Positions 29,798 to 37,623 of a stretch of 64,000 bases of DNA are shown one piece after another (the stretch's first letter is position 1; every line of letters starts with the position of its first letter). This DNA is from Streptomyces sp. JJ38 (GTDB lineage: Bacteria > Actinomycetota > Actinomycetes > Streptomycetales > Streptomycetaceae). Where the stretch lies: assembly GCF_019303475.1 (NCBI RefSeq), contig NZ_JABLSI010000014.1, positions 1 to 64,000 of the forward strand, given 5' to 3'. The notes under the pieces were generated by a model. It made no database searches. It was given only the letters and a program-made list of their open reading frames with translations, and had not been told where the DNA came from. The translations under genes were made by a program, and so were the position numbers.

Positions 29798-30298
29798 GTG
29801 ATCACCACCGAACGGCTCTTCCTGCGCCCGCTGACTTCCGACGACGCCGACCGCATCGTGGAGATGCAGTCCGACCCCGAGGTCGGGCGCTACCTGCCCG
29901 CGTTCGACGCGGAGCGCACGCGGGAGCGCGTCGGTCACTTCGTGGCCCAGTGGGCCGAGCGCGGCTACGGCCTGTTCGCCGTCGAGCGGAAGGACACCGG
30001 GGAGTTCCTCGGCCGGGTGGGCCTGATCCACTGGGAGCAGTTCGACGAGGTCGAGGTCGGCTGGACGCTCCGGCGCGACGCCTGGGGCCACGGCTACGCG
30101 ACGGAGGCGGCCCGCGCCTGTGTGGACTTCGGGTTCGCCCGCTGCGGCAAGCCCTATCTCACCTGCAACATCCACCCGGACAACGCGCCGTCCTTCCGTG
30201 TCGCCGAGCGGCTCGGCTACCGCCGCTTCCGGGAGGACACGCTCTTCGGGATGCCCGTCGTCGTCAACCGGCTGGACCGGTCGGCGCACTCCGCGTAG
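29798..30298 (+). CDS. GNAT acetyltransferase, RimJ/RimL type
   Basis: The 166-residue GCN5-related N-acetyltransferase starts ITTERLFLRPLTSDDAD, typical of the Acetyltransf_3 branch, with the acetyl-CoA loop at DAWGHGYATEAARACVDFGF and NAPSFRVAERLGY near the end. The GTG at 29798 is chosen because homology starts there and TATCCT lies a few bases upstream, suggesting leaderless translation. An ATG at 29744 would add 18 unrelated residues. The substrate is unknown; related proteins act on ribosomal proteins or small molecules. Confidence 0.87.
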   Translation: MITTERLFLRPLTSDDADRIVEMQSDPEVGRYLPAFDAERTRERVGHFVAQWAERGYGLFAVERKDTGEFLGRVGLIHWEQFDEVEVGWTLRRDAWGHGYATEAARACVDFGFARCGKPYLTCNIHPDNAPSFRVAERLGYRRFREDTLFGMPVVVNRLDRSAHSA

Positions 30299-30387
30299 GG
30301 CGGGCCGTGCGTCGTTCTGTGCGGAGTCCGCGGGCGGCCGCGTTCGGCGTCCCGCCCGCGGCCCGGCGCCTCGGAGGCCGCCGGTGC

Positions 30388-30642
30388 TCAGGCGGGTGAG
30401 GGCTGTGGCTCCGGCTCCGGTGCGGGCGGCTCGGGCGTGGGCCCCGGGGCGGGTGTCGGCTGCGGCGGTTCCGGAACCGGCGGCTCCGGCGGGATGGGGA
30501 CGGGGCCGGGAGGGGGAGCGGGGATCGGGCCCGGTTCCGGGCCGCCCGGCCCCGGTCCGGGAGTCGGTGCGGGCGGCACCGGCTCGGGGTGCCTCGGGAC
30601 GGCGGCCGTCGGCGTCCGGGGCACGGCTGTCGCGGCGTTCAC
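30388..30642 (-). CDS. Small proline-rich protein
   Basis: The 84-residue product is almost half proline with glutamate, glycine and alanine (PPAPTPGPGPGGPEPGP, PEPPVPEPPQPTPAPGP). There is no signal peptide or transmembrane segment. The gene is accepted because a strong GGAGG site lies five bases from the GTG start and the frame is clean. No family is recognised. It might be a disordered linker or binding peptide. It could still be a repeat-derived chance ORF with a lucky ribosome site. Confidence 0.55.
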   Translation of the reverse strand: MNAATAVPRTPTAAVPRHPEPVPPAPTPGPGPGGPEPGPIPAPPPGPVPIPPEPPVPEPPQPTPAPGPTPEPPAPEPEPQPSPA

Positions 30643-30783
30643 TGCTACCTCCAGTCGCCCGGACGCACCGGCCGGGCCTTGGGGGGCTGGCTGCCTTCCG
30701 TCGTCTCGGGTGCCCGTCGGGCCACGGGCTCACGCATCCCCGGCGCCGGGTGTCCGCGCGGTGCGGTGCCGAGGACGCGCACG

Positions 30784-30825
30784 GCCCCGGCCCGGCCGCC
30801 GTGGTACGGACGGCCGGGCCGGGGC
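30784..30825 (-). terminator. Terminator hairpin
   Basis: A perfect 15-bp stem (30784-30798 and 30811-30825) with a 12-base loop lies 84 bases after the stop of the basic SAP-like gene. Confidence 0.65.
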
Positions 30826-30908
30826 TCGGCAACGGCTCGGCGCGCGGGCCCGGCGGCCGCTGGGCCCGCGGGCCCAGCAGTCGCCCGGCGCGCCGACGGG
30901 ACCGCTGG

Positions 30909-31196
30909 TCAGCGGCCCAGCGCGCTGCGCAGCTGGTCCTTGTTCATCGAGGAACGGCCCTTGATGTCCCGCCGCTTGGCCTCCTCGTACAGCTCGTCCT
31001 TCGTCCGCTCCGAGGCGCCCTGTCGCGAGCGCTGGCCGCCTCGGGAGGACCCCCGGGTCTCCCCCGCCTGCGCCCGTTCCTTGTTCACCGTCCGCGCGGC
31101 GATCTCCTCCGCGCGGCGGGCGTCACGCCCGCCGCGCTGTTTCGCGCTCTCCTTGATGTGCTCGTACTGCCGTTCCCGCTTGGGTGTCTTGGCCAC
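30909..31196 (-). CDS. Small basic protein with Rho-N/SAP-like C terminus
   Basis: The 95-residue, highly charged protein starts MAKTPKRERQYEHIKESAKQRG and ends with TKDELYEEAKRRDIKGRSS followed by MNKDQLRSALGR. That end resembles the helix-extended-loop-helix of Rho N-terminal or SAP domains that bind nucleic acid. Homologues in Streptomyces are sometimes labelled plasmid stabilization proteins. GTG at 31196 is chosen because GGAGGAAG lies about seven bases upstream; the longer frame is not supported. A nucleic-acid-binding role is inferred. Confidence 0.75.
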   Translation of the reverse strand: MAKTPKRERQYEHIKESAKQRGGRDARRAEEIAARTVNKERAQAGETRGSSRGGQRSRQGASERTKDELYEEAKRRDIKGRSSMNKDQLRSALGR

Positions 31197-31417
31197 CGTG
31201 GTCTTCCTCCGTGTCCGTGGGCCGGTCCCGGTTCCACAGCAAGGCCGCCGAATCCGGGCATACGGGCACAAAATATCCCTGAGTCACCACTTCCGCACGG
31301 CGGCGCCCAAACGCCTCCCGCCTCGGGCAATCGGGGGCGGCATATTCACAGAGCAAAGTCATTGGACGCCGTGCACAACCCTTGCCAATCTGGCCTAAAG
31401 CAGCCATCAGTAATCCC

Positions 31418-31446
31418 TTGATGTCGCGTACGCAAACGATCTAACT
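31418..31446 (+). promoter_or_regulatory. Vegetative-type promoter candidate
   Basis: TTGATG at 31418-31423 and CTAACT at 31441-31446 are separated by 17 bases in an unusually AT-rich patch (31272-31480). The -35 box is good and the -10 is weak. It would drive the hypothetical gene at 31493. Confidence 0.45.
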
Positions 31447-31492
31447 TTTACTCGCAGCAATAAAGAATGAACGTTCTACCGGGGTGGGGAAC

Positions 31493-31876
31493 ATGAACGC
31501 ACATGACGGACGAGGCAGTCGGGACCGATCCGGCTTAGGCCGGGCGCAGGACGCGGCCAACCGGTTCGCGGAGTACCTTCGCGAGGGCCCCCCGGAGGGG
31601 GAGGGGCAGTCGCCCCCGCAACTCCTCGACGGCGACTGGCCCATGCCGCCGGGCACCCGCTCGGTGTACGCGGTCGGCCAGGCACTCGTCCTGCGCGGCA
31701 CCTTCACCCAGGCCGACTCCTTCGCCCTCAAACGGGCCTTTCCCGGCCAACTCGTCACCGTGGACGACCCGGACCTGACCCGACAGGGTCAGGCGACGCT
31801 CGTCGTCTGGCCTCCGGCGTTCAGCGGCGACGAGCACGCGGACCCGGTCGACCAGGCCGTCGGCCCCGAGGACTGA
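31493..31876 (+). CDS. Hypothetical protein
   Basis: The 127-residue soluble protein has no family I can name. It has a charged N terminus (NAHDGRGSRDRSGLGRAQDAANRFAEYL) and a compact C-terminal part (RSVYAVGQALVLRGTFTQAD, FPGQLVTVDDPDLTRQGQATLVVW) that looks globular. There is no signal peptide. ATG at 31493 follows GGGGTGGGGA; a GTG nine bases upstream is an alternative. The codon bias is typical of the genome, but the upstream region is unusually AT-rich. Confidence 0.75.
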   Translation: MNAHDGRGSRDRSGLGRAQDAANRFAEYLREGPPEGEGQSPPQLLDGDWPMPPGTRSVYAVGQALVLRGTFTQADSFALKRAFPGQLVTVDDPDLTRQGQATLVVWPPAFSGDEHADPVDQAVGPED

Positions 31877-31895
31877 CCGCCCCGTCACCCTGATC

Positions 31896-31943
31896 GCGCC
31901 GACGCCCACCGGCGCCGACGCCCACCGGCGCCGACGCCCACCG
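31896..31943. repeat. Three tandem 16-bp repeats
   Basis: GCGCCGACGCCCACCG is repeated exactly three times (31896, 31912, 31928) immediately after the stop of the hypothetical gene. Confidence 0.8.
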
Positions 31944-31952
31944 GCGTCGGCG
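31929..31952 (+). terminator. Hairpin formed by the last repeat copy
   Basis: CGCCGACGCC (31929-31938) pairs with GGCGTCGGCG (31943-31952) across a CACC loop. It is a likely terminator for the gene ending at 31876. Confidence 0.55.
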
Positions 31953-32138
31953 CGCACCGGCCGGCCGGGAGGGGACGGCCGGTGCCGGCCCCGGGCCGAC
32001 CCGAACCCCCGGGTCGCCCGGGCGGGCCCGCTCAGCGGGCACAGGCCGCGCAACTCCGGGGTGTACAACAGGCGATATCCGGCATAACCTGACATACGCC
32101 ACTCACGCGATCTTGCCCATGTGACCCCGGGGGTCGAG

Positions 32139-32594
32139 ATGCTCGCAAGCCGCCTGCGTACCGCCGTCGTCGCCGGGCCCGCGTGCGCGCTCGTCCTCGC
32201 ACTCGGGGCGTGCTCCGCCACGGAAGGGGCCGCGGAGGCACCCGCCGGGGCCGCCGCACGGCCGGTGTCCTGGAGCCCGGGCCACGCGGACACCGCGAGC
32301 GCCCTGCTCGCCCAGGCCGCTGCCCTGCGCGAGAGCGCCCCGCCCGCCCCCGCCGCACCCGACACCCCCGCCGCCTCCGACCAGTGCACGACGGACCCCG
32401 CGGACCGCCCCCACTGCACCATGCCGCCCGGGGCCGAGATCACCCCGGACGGCGGCGATCTGGACGGCGACGGAGTCTTCGAGCCACACGAGCCCGTCGG
32501 CCCCGGCTACCGGGACCCGCGCGCCTACGACGGCGGCCCCACGAGCGGCGAGACCCAGTGCGACTGGCTGCGTCGGCAGGGCCACCCCTGCTGA
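32139..32594 (+). CDS. Putative lipoprotein with acidic calcium-binding-like loop
   Basis: The 151-residue product has a lipoprotein signal: basic start MLASRLRT, a hydrophobic core and lipobox LALGAC with Cys25. The mature part has an Ala/Pro-rich stretch and then GGDLDGDGVFEPHEP (near residue 110), a D-X-D-X-D loop like an EF-hand or dockerin calcium site. It ends in a cysteine-containing tail (ETQCDWLRRQGHPC). ATG at 32139 is chosen over a GTG at 32121. The function is unknown; it is probably anchored outside the membrane. Confidence 0.75.
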   Translation: MLASRLRTAVVAGPACALVLALGACSATEGAAEAPAGAAARPVSWSPGHADTASALLAQAAALRESAPPAPAAPDTPAASDQCTTDPADRPHCTMPPGAEITPDGGDLDGDGVFEPHEPVGPGYRDPRAYDGGPTSGETQCDWLRRQGHPC

Positions 32595-32624
32595 GCCGCG
32601 CACCGACGCCGGCCGCGAGCATGC

Positions 32625-33173
32625 TCAGCAGCCGCAGGAGGCGGCGCCGGCCGGGGCCGTGAGGGGGTCGGGGGCGGCACGCCGCGTCCCCGTCGCCGTC
32701 TCGACGGCGAAGCCCTCGCGCGTCCAGTACTCGAAGCCGCCGATCATCTCCTTCACCGGGTATCCGAGCCGGGCCAGCGCGAGGGCCGCCCGGGTGGCGC
32801 CGTCGCAGCCGGGACCCCAGCAGTAGGCGATCACCGGGACCGCGGGGTCGAGGACGTCGGCCGCACGAGCGGGAATGCCGGCCGTGGGCAGATGGACGGC
32901 GCCGGGGATGCGGCCCTGCTCCCACGCCTCGGCCGACCGGGAGTCGACCAGGACGAAACCGGGGTCGCCGCTCTCCAACGAGGCGTGGACGTCGGCGACA
33001 TCGGCCTGGAAGGCGAGGCGGGCCGCGAAGAACGCGGCGGCCTCGGCGGGCGCGGCGGGCGGCGTGCCGAGCGCCGCGCCCGCCGCGGGACGGACGGGGT
33101 CCTGCGGCCCCGCGGCCGTCGCGGACCGGGTCGTGATGGGGTGCGTCGTGATGGGGTGCGTCGTCATGGTCAT
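32625..33173 (-). CDS. Rhodanese-like domain protein
   Basis: The 182-residue single-domain rhodanese has the active-site cysteine in the loop YCWGPGCDGATRAA, and the motifs VLVDSRSAEAWEQGRIPGAVHLP and GYPVKEMIGGFEYWTREG. It ends in a cysteine pair (SCGC). The first 15 residues are repetitive (TTHPITTHPITT) because of a tandem 15-bp DNA repeat. It is divergent from an Lrp-type regulator 87 bases away, which may control it. No Shine-Dalgarno is visible, so translation may be leaderless; a GTG one codon upstream is also possible. Confidence 0.88.
   Translation of the reverse strand: MTMTTHPITTHPITTRSATAAGPQDPVRPAAGAALGTPPAAPAEAAAFFAARLAFQADVADVHASLESGDPGFVLVDSRSAEAWEQGRIPGAVHLPTAGIPARAADVLDPAVPVIAYCWGPGCDGATRAALALARLGYPVKEMIGGFEYWTREGFAVETATGTRRAAPDPLTAPAGAASCGC
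33133..33162. repeat. Tandem 15-bp repeat in the rhodanese start
   Basis: GTGATGGGGTGCGTC occurs twice in tandem (33133-33147, 33148-33162) within the first codons of the rhodanese gene and keeps the frame. Confidence 0.8.
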
Positions 33174-33260
33174 CACGCTATGGGCACACCAGCCGACCCG
33201 GAACCGAGATCCACCGGCATCGCGCTGGACTGGGAGGGGATTCCTCGGCCATCATGCCGC

Positions 33261-33716
33261 ATGACCGTTGATTCCCTGGACGACACTGACCTGCGCATTC
33301 TGGAAGCCCTCCAGCGCGACGGCCGCGCCAGCTTCGCGGAACTCGCGCGGGCCGTGAACATGTCGGCCAGCGCCGTGACGGAGCGCGTGCGCCGGCTGGA
33401 GGAGCGCGGCGCCATCTCCGGCTACTCCGCCGTCGTCGACCCCGAGGCGCTCGGCCTCGACATCATGGCCTTCGTCCGCCTCGCCTACCCGACCGGCAAC
33501 TACAAGCCCTTCCACGACCTGGTCGCCGTCACCCCGGAGATCGTCGAGGCCCACCACGTCACGGGCGAGGACTGCTTCGTCCTCAAGGTGCTCGCCGCGT
33601 CCATGCGGCACCTCGAACGCGTCACCGGCCGCATCGCCACCCTGGGCGCCGTCACCACCAGCGTCGTCTATTCGAGCCCGCTGCCCCGCAGGGCGGTCAC
33701 CGCCGTCGGACCGTAA
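33261..33716 (+). CDS. Lrp/AsnC family transcriptional regulator
   Basis: The 151-residue regulator has an N-terminal helix-turn-helix (LDDTDLRILEALQRDGRASFAELARAV, SASAVTERVRRLEERGAISG across residues about 5-50) and a C-terminal RAM ligand-binding fold (VVAVTPEIVEAHHVTGEDCFVLKV-type strand region). ATG at 33261. Lrp/AsnC proteins sense amino acids and usually regulate the adjacent divergent gene, here the rhodanese. The alpha/beta hydrolase gene 41 bases downstream could be in the same unit. Confidence 0.94.
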   Translation: MTVDSLDDTDLRILEALQRDGRASFAELARAVNMSASAVTERVRRLEERGAISGYSAVVDPEALGLDIMAFVRLAYPTGNYKPFHDLVAVTPEIVEAHHVTGEDCFVLKVLAASMRHLERVTGRIATLGAVTTSVVYSSPLPRRAVTAVGP

Positions 33717-33757
33717 CCCGATTGCCGGGCCGTCGGACGGGTGCGAAGATCACCGGC

Positions 33758-34615
33758 ATGACCGCCTCCCCCGCACACTTCCCGGCCGACGACGGCACCC
33801 GGCTCGCCTACCACGTCCACGGTGAGGGCCGACCGCTCGTCTGCCTGCCGGGCGGACCCATGCGGGACGCCGCCTACCTCGGCGACCTGAGCGGCCTGGC
33901 CGCCGCGGCCGGACGGCGGCTGATCCTCCTGGACCTGCGCGGCACCGGCGAGTCCGCCCGGCCCGAGGACCCCTCGACCTACCGCTGCGACCGGCAGGCC
34001 GACGACGTCGAGGCCCTCCGCGAGCACCTCGGCCTGGAGCGGCTGGACCTCCTCGCCCACTCCGCCGGTGCCAACCTCGCCGCACGCTACGCGGAACGCC
34101 ACCCGAAGCGGATCGGGCGGCTCGTCCTGGTCACGCCCAACGCGGCGGCCGTCGGGATCGACGCGAGTGCCGAGGAGCGCCGGCAGGTCGCCCTCCTCCG
34201 CGAGGACGAGCCCTGGTTCGCCGACGCCTGGGCCGGCCTGCAGGCGGTCGCCACCGGGCAGGCCGCCCCCGAGGACTGGCAGCGCATCACCCCGTTCAAG
34301 TACGGGCGCTGGGACGATGCCGCCCGGGCCCTGGAAGCGGCAGGGAAAGACCAGCGGCACGAGGAGGCCGCCGGGGTGTTCATGAGCGACGCCTCCTTCG
34401 ATCCGGAAACCACACGCCGCGCGCTGGCGGCCCTGCCCGGGCCCGCGCTCCTCCTCGCCGGGGAGTTCGACGTGGCCAGTCCGCCCGCCGCCGTCGAGCG
34501 CCTCGCGGAACTGCTGCCCGACGCCCGGGTCGTCGTCCAGCCCGGCGCCGGCCACTTCCCCTGGCTGGACGACCCGGCACCGTTCGCGTCGACCGTGGCC
34601 GCGTTCCTCAACTGA
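33758..34615 (+). CDS. Alpha/beta hydrolase
   Basis: The 285-residue hydrolase has an oxyanion region CLPGGPMRD, LLDLRGTGESARP, nucleophile motif LAHSAGANLAARYAERHP, acid GEFDVASPP and histidine GAGHFPWLDDP. The layout resembles proline iminopeptidase or esterase relatives, but GHSxG is replaced by AHSAG, so the substrate cannot be named. ATG at 33758 begins the homologous region. The 3' end overlaps the convergent acetyltransferase gene by eight bases. Confidence 0.88.
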   Translation: MTASPAHFPADDGTRLAYHVHGEGRPLVCLPGGPMRDAAYLGDLSGLAAAAGRRLILLDLRGTGESARPEDPSTYRCDRQADDVEALREHLGLERLDLLAHSAGANLAARYAERHPKRIGRLVLVTPNAAAVGIDASAEERRQVALLREDEPWFADAWAGLQAVATGQAAPEDWQRITPFKYGRWDDAARALEAAGKDQRHEEAAGVFMSDASFDPETTRRALAALPGPALLLAGEFDVASPPAAVERLAELLPDARVVVQPGAGHFPWLDDPAPFASTVAAFLN

Positions 34616-35090
34616 CCTCGGCCGGAGGGCCGCTGAACGCGGCCGTCCCGCGGTCGATCATCCACTGGTTGCTGTGCAGCACACGATCGCCGAACGTGCC
34701 CTCCGTCCGGCCCACCAGCGTGCAGCCGAGCCCGCGGCAGACGCCGTTCGACGGTCCGTTCGGCGTCGCCGGGAACGCGTGAACGCGCCCCCAACCGCCG
34801 TCGTCACGCGCTCGCTCCAGCAGCGTCCGCGTCGCCCGCCTGGCCAGCCCGCGGCCCCGGAACTCCGGCAGCTCCATCCAGCCGATCTCCGAGATCCGCC
34901 CGTGTGAGCCGTGGTCACGCGTGACCAGGATCACCAGCCCCGCCACGGCATCGGGGCCCGCCCCGGCCGGGATGACGGCCGTGAACCAGCCCACGTCCGC
35001 CGCCGCGTCCCCGGCGTCCCGCCGCACCTTCTCCCCCATCCCCTCGCGCGGCACCGGCCCGCCCAGCTCGGCCGTCATCACCGGGATCAC
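34608..35090 (-). CDS. GNAT-family acetyltransferase
   Basis: The 160-residue product has a GNAT core: ISEIGWMELPEFRGRGLARRATRTLLERAR (acetyl-CoA binding, residues about 75-105 in blocks) and FPATPNGPSNGVCRGLGCTLVG. The usual first strands of the fold are short or unclear, so the N terminus may be reduced. The start is uncertain among GTG 35090 and nearby GTG/ATG codons. It overlaps the convergent alpha/beta hydrolase stop by eight bases, so there is no room for a terminator between them. The substrate is unknown. Confidence 0.78.
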   Translation of the reverse strand: MIPVMTAELGGPVPREGMGEKVRRDAGDAAADVGWFTAVIPAGAGPDAVAGLVILVTRDHGSHGRISEIGWMELPEFRGRGLARRATRTLLERARDDGGWGRVHAFPATPNGPSNGVCRGLGCTLVGRTEGTFGDRVLHSNQWMIDRGTAAFSGPPAEVS

Positions 35091-35199
35091 ACCGCGTCCC
35101 GACCTACGCCTCGACGTCGCCGGCCACCACGTCCCGCAGCCCCAACCCCACCCCCCCTCCCGCGCGGCCTCGTCGCCGCGCGGGAAGCCCGATCCCCGC

Positions 35200-35970
35200 T
35201 CACCGCTGGCGTTGGGCGGCCAGGAACTCCTCGAACGTCACCGTCCCGACGGCCCGGTCGGGCGCGGTGTGATGACCCTGCGCGAACGCCCGGAACGTCC
35301 TCCCCGGCAACCGCAGTTGCACGATGCGGCGATGCCGCGGCCACGACGCCGTCGTCGCCCGCGCCAGCTCATACCAGGAACGCACCTCGGGCCCCGCCAC
35401 GTCCGGCACGCGCCCGGCGGGCTCCCCCTGCGCCAGCTCCGCCAGCCGGGCCGCGACCTCCCGCACCTCCACAGGCTGGCACGGGACGCCCTTGCCGACG
35501 AAGACGCACGGCAGCCTGCGCTGCGCCGTCGTCACCCCCGCGACCAGCTCGTGGAACTGTGTCGCCCGCAGCACGGTCCACGGCAGCCCGGAGGACTCGA
35601 TCAGCCGCTCCGTCTCGACCTTCGTCCGGTAGTACGAGAACGGGACGCGGTCGACGCCGACGATGGAGACGTAGACGATGTGCGGCCGCCGCCCCTCCGC
35701 CCTCACGGCGTCCAGCAGCCTCCGCGTGTGCGCCGCTTCCTTGCGCTGGTGCATGGCGCAATGGACGACGACGTCGACACCGGCCACCGCCGCGTCCAGC
35801 CCCTCCCCCGTCTCCAGGTCGGCCACCCGCCACTCACACGGCCGCCCGTCCCCCGCCGGACGCGCCCGCCGGCTCATCACCCGCACCGCGGCTCCGTCCG
35901 CCAACAGCCGCTCCACCAGCGGCCGCCCCAGCGTGCCCGTCGCCCCCGTGACCAGAATCCTGCCGCTCAC
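35200..35970 (-). CDS. NAD(P)-binding NmrA-like oxidoreductase
   Basis: The 256-residue atypical short-chain dehydrogenase has a Rossmann start ILVTGATGTLGRPLVERLL, then VDVVVHCAM, VYVSIVGVDRVPFSYYRTKVETE (a YxxxK-like tyrosine and lysine) and VLRATQFHELV. These mark the NmrA/SDR_a5-type sugar-epimerase-like group, often flavin or NADPH dependent. GTG at 35970 is supported by GGAGGG seven bases upstream; the longer frame lacks homology. The role is unknown. Confidence 0.88.
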   Translation of the reverse strand: MSGRILVTGATGTLGRPLVERLLADGAAVRVMSRRARPAGDGRPCEWRVADLETGEGLDAAVAGVDVVVHCAMHQRKEAAHTRRLLDAVRAEGRRPHIVYVSIVGVDRVPFSYYRTKVETERLIESSGLPWTVLRATQFHELVAGVTTAQRRLPCVFVGKGVPCQPVEVREVAARLAELAQGEPAGRVPDVAGPEVRSWYELARATTASWPRHRRIVQLRLPGRTFRAFAQGHHTAPDRAVGTVTFEEFLAAQRQR

Positions 35971-36097
35971 CGTGCCGCCCTCCGCGCACCGACGCCGTCC
36001 TGACCCAAGGGTGACGGCGCGCCCCCGCGAACTGTGACACCGCCACGGCGTTGCCCCGTCACAGCGGAGACCACACGCGGCGCGCCGAGGGAGCGGC

Positions 36098-36134
36098 ACC
36101 GTGTGGGGTGACGGCGGGGCCGTCACCCCACACG
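36098..36134 (-). terminator. Perfect 17-bp terminator hairpin
   Basis: Arms 36098-36114 and 36118-36134 pair perfectly around a GGG loop. It begins six bases past the isochorismatase-family stop on the minus strand. Confidence 0.85.
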
Positions 36135-36140
36135 GCCGGT

Positions 36141-36704
36141 TCAGTCAGCCACCGCCGTGAAGGCCACCTCCGCGGTGCCGGCGGTCACGGCCCGGCGGCC
36201 GGGCCCGGACTGGAACTGCCAGTACAGGTTGGTGTGCGCGATCACCTGGGCCGGCTCGGGTGCGCCGTACTCGCGAAAGTCCTGCGTGGTGTGCGCGTCG
36301 CTGACCAGCGTCACGTCGTACCCGCGGACGAAGCCCCCGTGGATCGTCGCGCGGATGCACCCGTCGGTCACCGCGCCCGTCACGACCAGTCGGCCCACCC
36401 CGCGCTCGGCGAGCACCGCCTCCAGCGTCGTGTCCTCGAACGCGTCACCGTAGGACTTGTGCACGAGCGGCTCAGCCTCGTCGCGGTCCAGCTCCGGCAC
36501 CCACTGCCAGGGCTCACTGCCCCGCTCCAGCTCGTCGTCCGCGTGCTGGATCCACACCACGGGAACTCCCTCGGCGCGGGCCTTGCCCACGAGCGTGTTG
36601 ATGTTCGCGATGACTCCGTCACGGTCGTGGGCGTCCGCCACCACACCGTTCTGGACGTCGATGACGAGCAACGCGGTGTTCGGCCGATCGGTCAGGGTCG
36701 TCAT
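36141..36704 (-). CDS. Cysteine hydrolase, isochorismatase family
   Basis: The 187-residue isochorismatase-fold hydrolase has the catalytic triad visible as Asp in LLVIDVQNGVV, Lys in VHKSYGDAFEDT and Cys in VTDGCIRATIHGGFVRGY. Members cleave amides or vinyl ethers such as nicotinamide, ureidoacrylate or isochorismate; no partner gene indicates the substrate. ATG at 36704. It is followed by a very strong hairpin and is monocistronic. A 237-bp promoter region separates it from the divergent small membrane protein gene. Confidence 0.92.
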   Translation of the reverse strand: MTTLTDRPNTALLVIDVQNGVVADAHDRDGVIANINTLVGKARAEGVPVVWIQHADDELERGSEPWQWVPELDRDEAEPLVHKSYGDAFEDTTLEAVLAERGVGRLVVTGAVTDGCIRATIHGGFVRGYDVTLVSDAHTTQDFREYGAPEPAQVIAHTNLYWQFQSGPGRRAVTAGTAEVAFTAVAD

Positions 36705-36941
36705 GAAGAGCTCCTGTTCGTCGTCACGGGACGTGGTCCCGCAGCCCGGCCGATTCGCCCCCGTACGAACAGCGACCCCGGCCCCACTCGAGCATCGAAT
36801 GGACTTTCACACTACGCGGGCGGACTGACAGCCGGCCCCAACCGCCCCTTCAGCCAAGGGCACGTAGGCAAGGAGCCACCGCCGAATCCCGTACACCACG
36901 TTCGTTAGGCTCCCCTGGCCACCAGGGGGAGGGGAGCGGCT

Positions 36942-37289
36942 GTGAGCACAGGGCGACAACTCGACGGGGAGAAGCTGCGGGCCGAAAGCCGCACCCGCAT
37001 GCTCTGGGGCCTCACGTCTGTGCTGTGGGTGTGGTTCGCCTGGCTGATGCTCGTGCCCTACACACCGAGCGACGAGGCGCGCAAGGCCACATGCGACGCC
37101 CCTCTCGTCAAGGCCTTCGACCGCGAACCGGACCGGTGGCGCAACCCCGGCGCCTGCGCCGCGTACCGCACCTGGCCGGAGCTGCTCGGGGTACTCGCTC
37201 TCGCCACCACGTCCACCACCGCGGCCATGGCGGCCCATGTGCACAGGTCGTTCGTGGTGCGCCTGGGTGCGCGCGGCGAGGCGCGGTGA
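36942..37289 (+). CDS. Small membrane protein of unknown function
   Basis: The 115-residue product has two hydrophobic segments at about 21-39 (MLWGLTSVLWVWFAWLMLV) and 80-98 (LLGVLALATTSTTAAMAAHV), with a loop containing two cysteines (ATCDAPL, GACAAYR) that would face outside. No family is recognised. GTG at 36942 follows a strong GGGGAGGGGAG site. A short hairpin (CCCCTGG with CCAGGGG, 36912-36928) lies just before the ribosome site. It borders the decayed region at 37.3 kb. Confidence 0.75.
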   Translation: MSTGRQLDGEKLRAESRTRMLWGLTSVLWVWFAWLMLVPYTPSDEARKATCDAPLVKAFDREPDRWRNPGACAAYRTWPELLGVLALATTSTTAAMAAHVHRSFVVRLGARGEAR

Positions 37290-37323
37290 GAGCAGTCCTA
37301 CGGCCGCCATGCGACTCGCCCGC

Positions 37324-37623
37324 TCAACGGCGGAGGTTCACACCGAAGCCCCGGAACGCGTCTCCGGTGAGCTCGCTGCCGCCGGTCCATGCGCGGAACC
37401 ACTCGGTGGTCGGCGACGGAAGCGAAGCCCTCGAAAGGCTCCAAGTCCACGCCGTCGCCGCCGTCGTAGTCGAAGGGCTCCGCCAGGGCCGTGGCGAGCG
37501 CGGCGGGAACGCGCGATCGTCGTCACCGTCCGCCACCCGGCAGGTATCGGCGCGCCTGCGCGCCCCACTCGGGCGACGGGCCCGAGCGCACACCGGCGAG
37601 CAGGGAGGCCAGGCCTCGGGGGA
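37324..37623 (-). pseudogene. Frameshifted gene fragment (possible SMI1/KNR4-like)
   Basis: No single frame gives a plausible protein, but pieces in different minus frames do. One reads GLASLLAGVRSGPSPEWGAQ, another ATALAEPFDYDGGDGVDLEP, and a third TEWFRAWTGGSELTGDAFRGFG and then a stop. The last piece resembles sequences I associate with SMI1/KNR4-type proteins, a weak recollection. The apparent order suggests at least two frameshifts. It directly follows the truncated XRE gene on the same strand. Confidence 0.35.

Noticed and set aside
31896-31952. Short regular repeats that could suggest a CRISPR-like array
   Set aside because: Three 16-bp units are contiguous with no spacers and no cas genes are nearby; they form a terminator-like hairpin.
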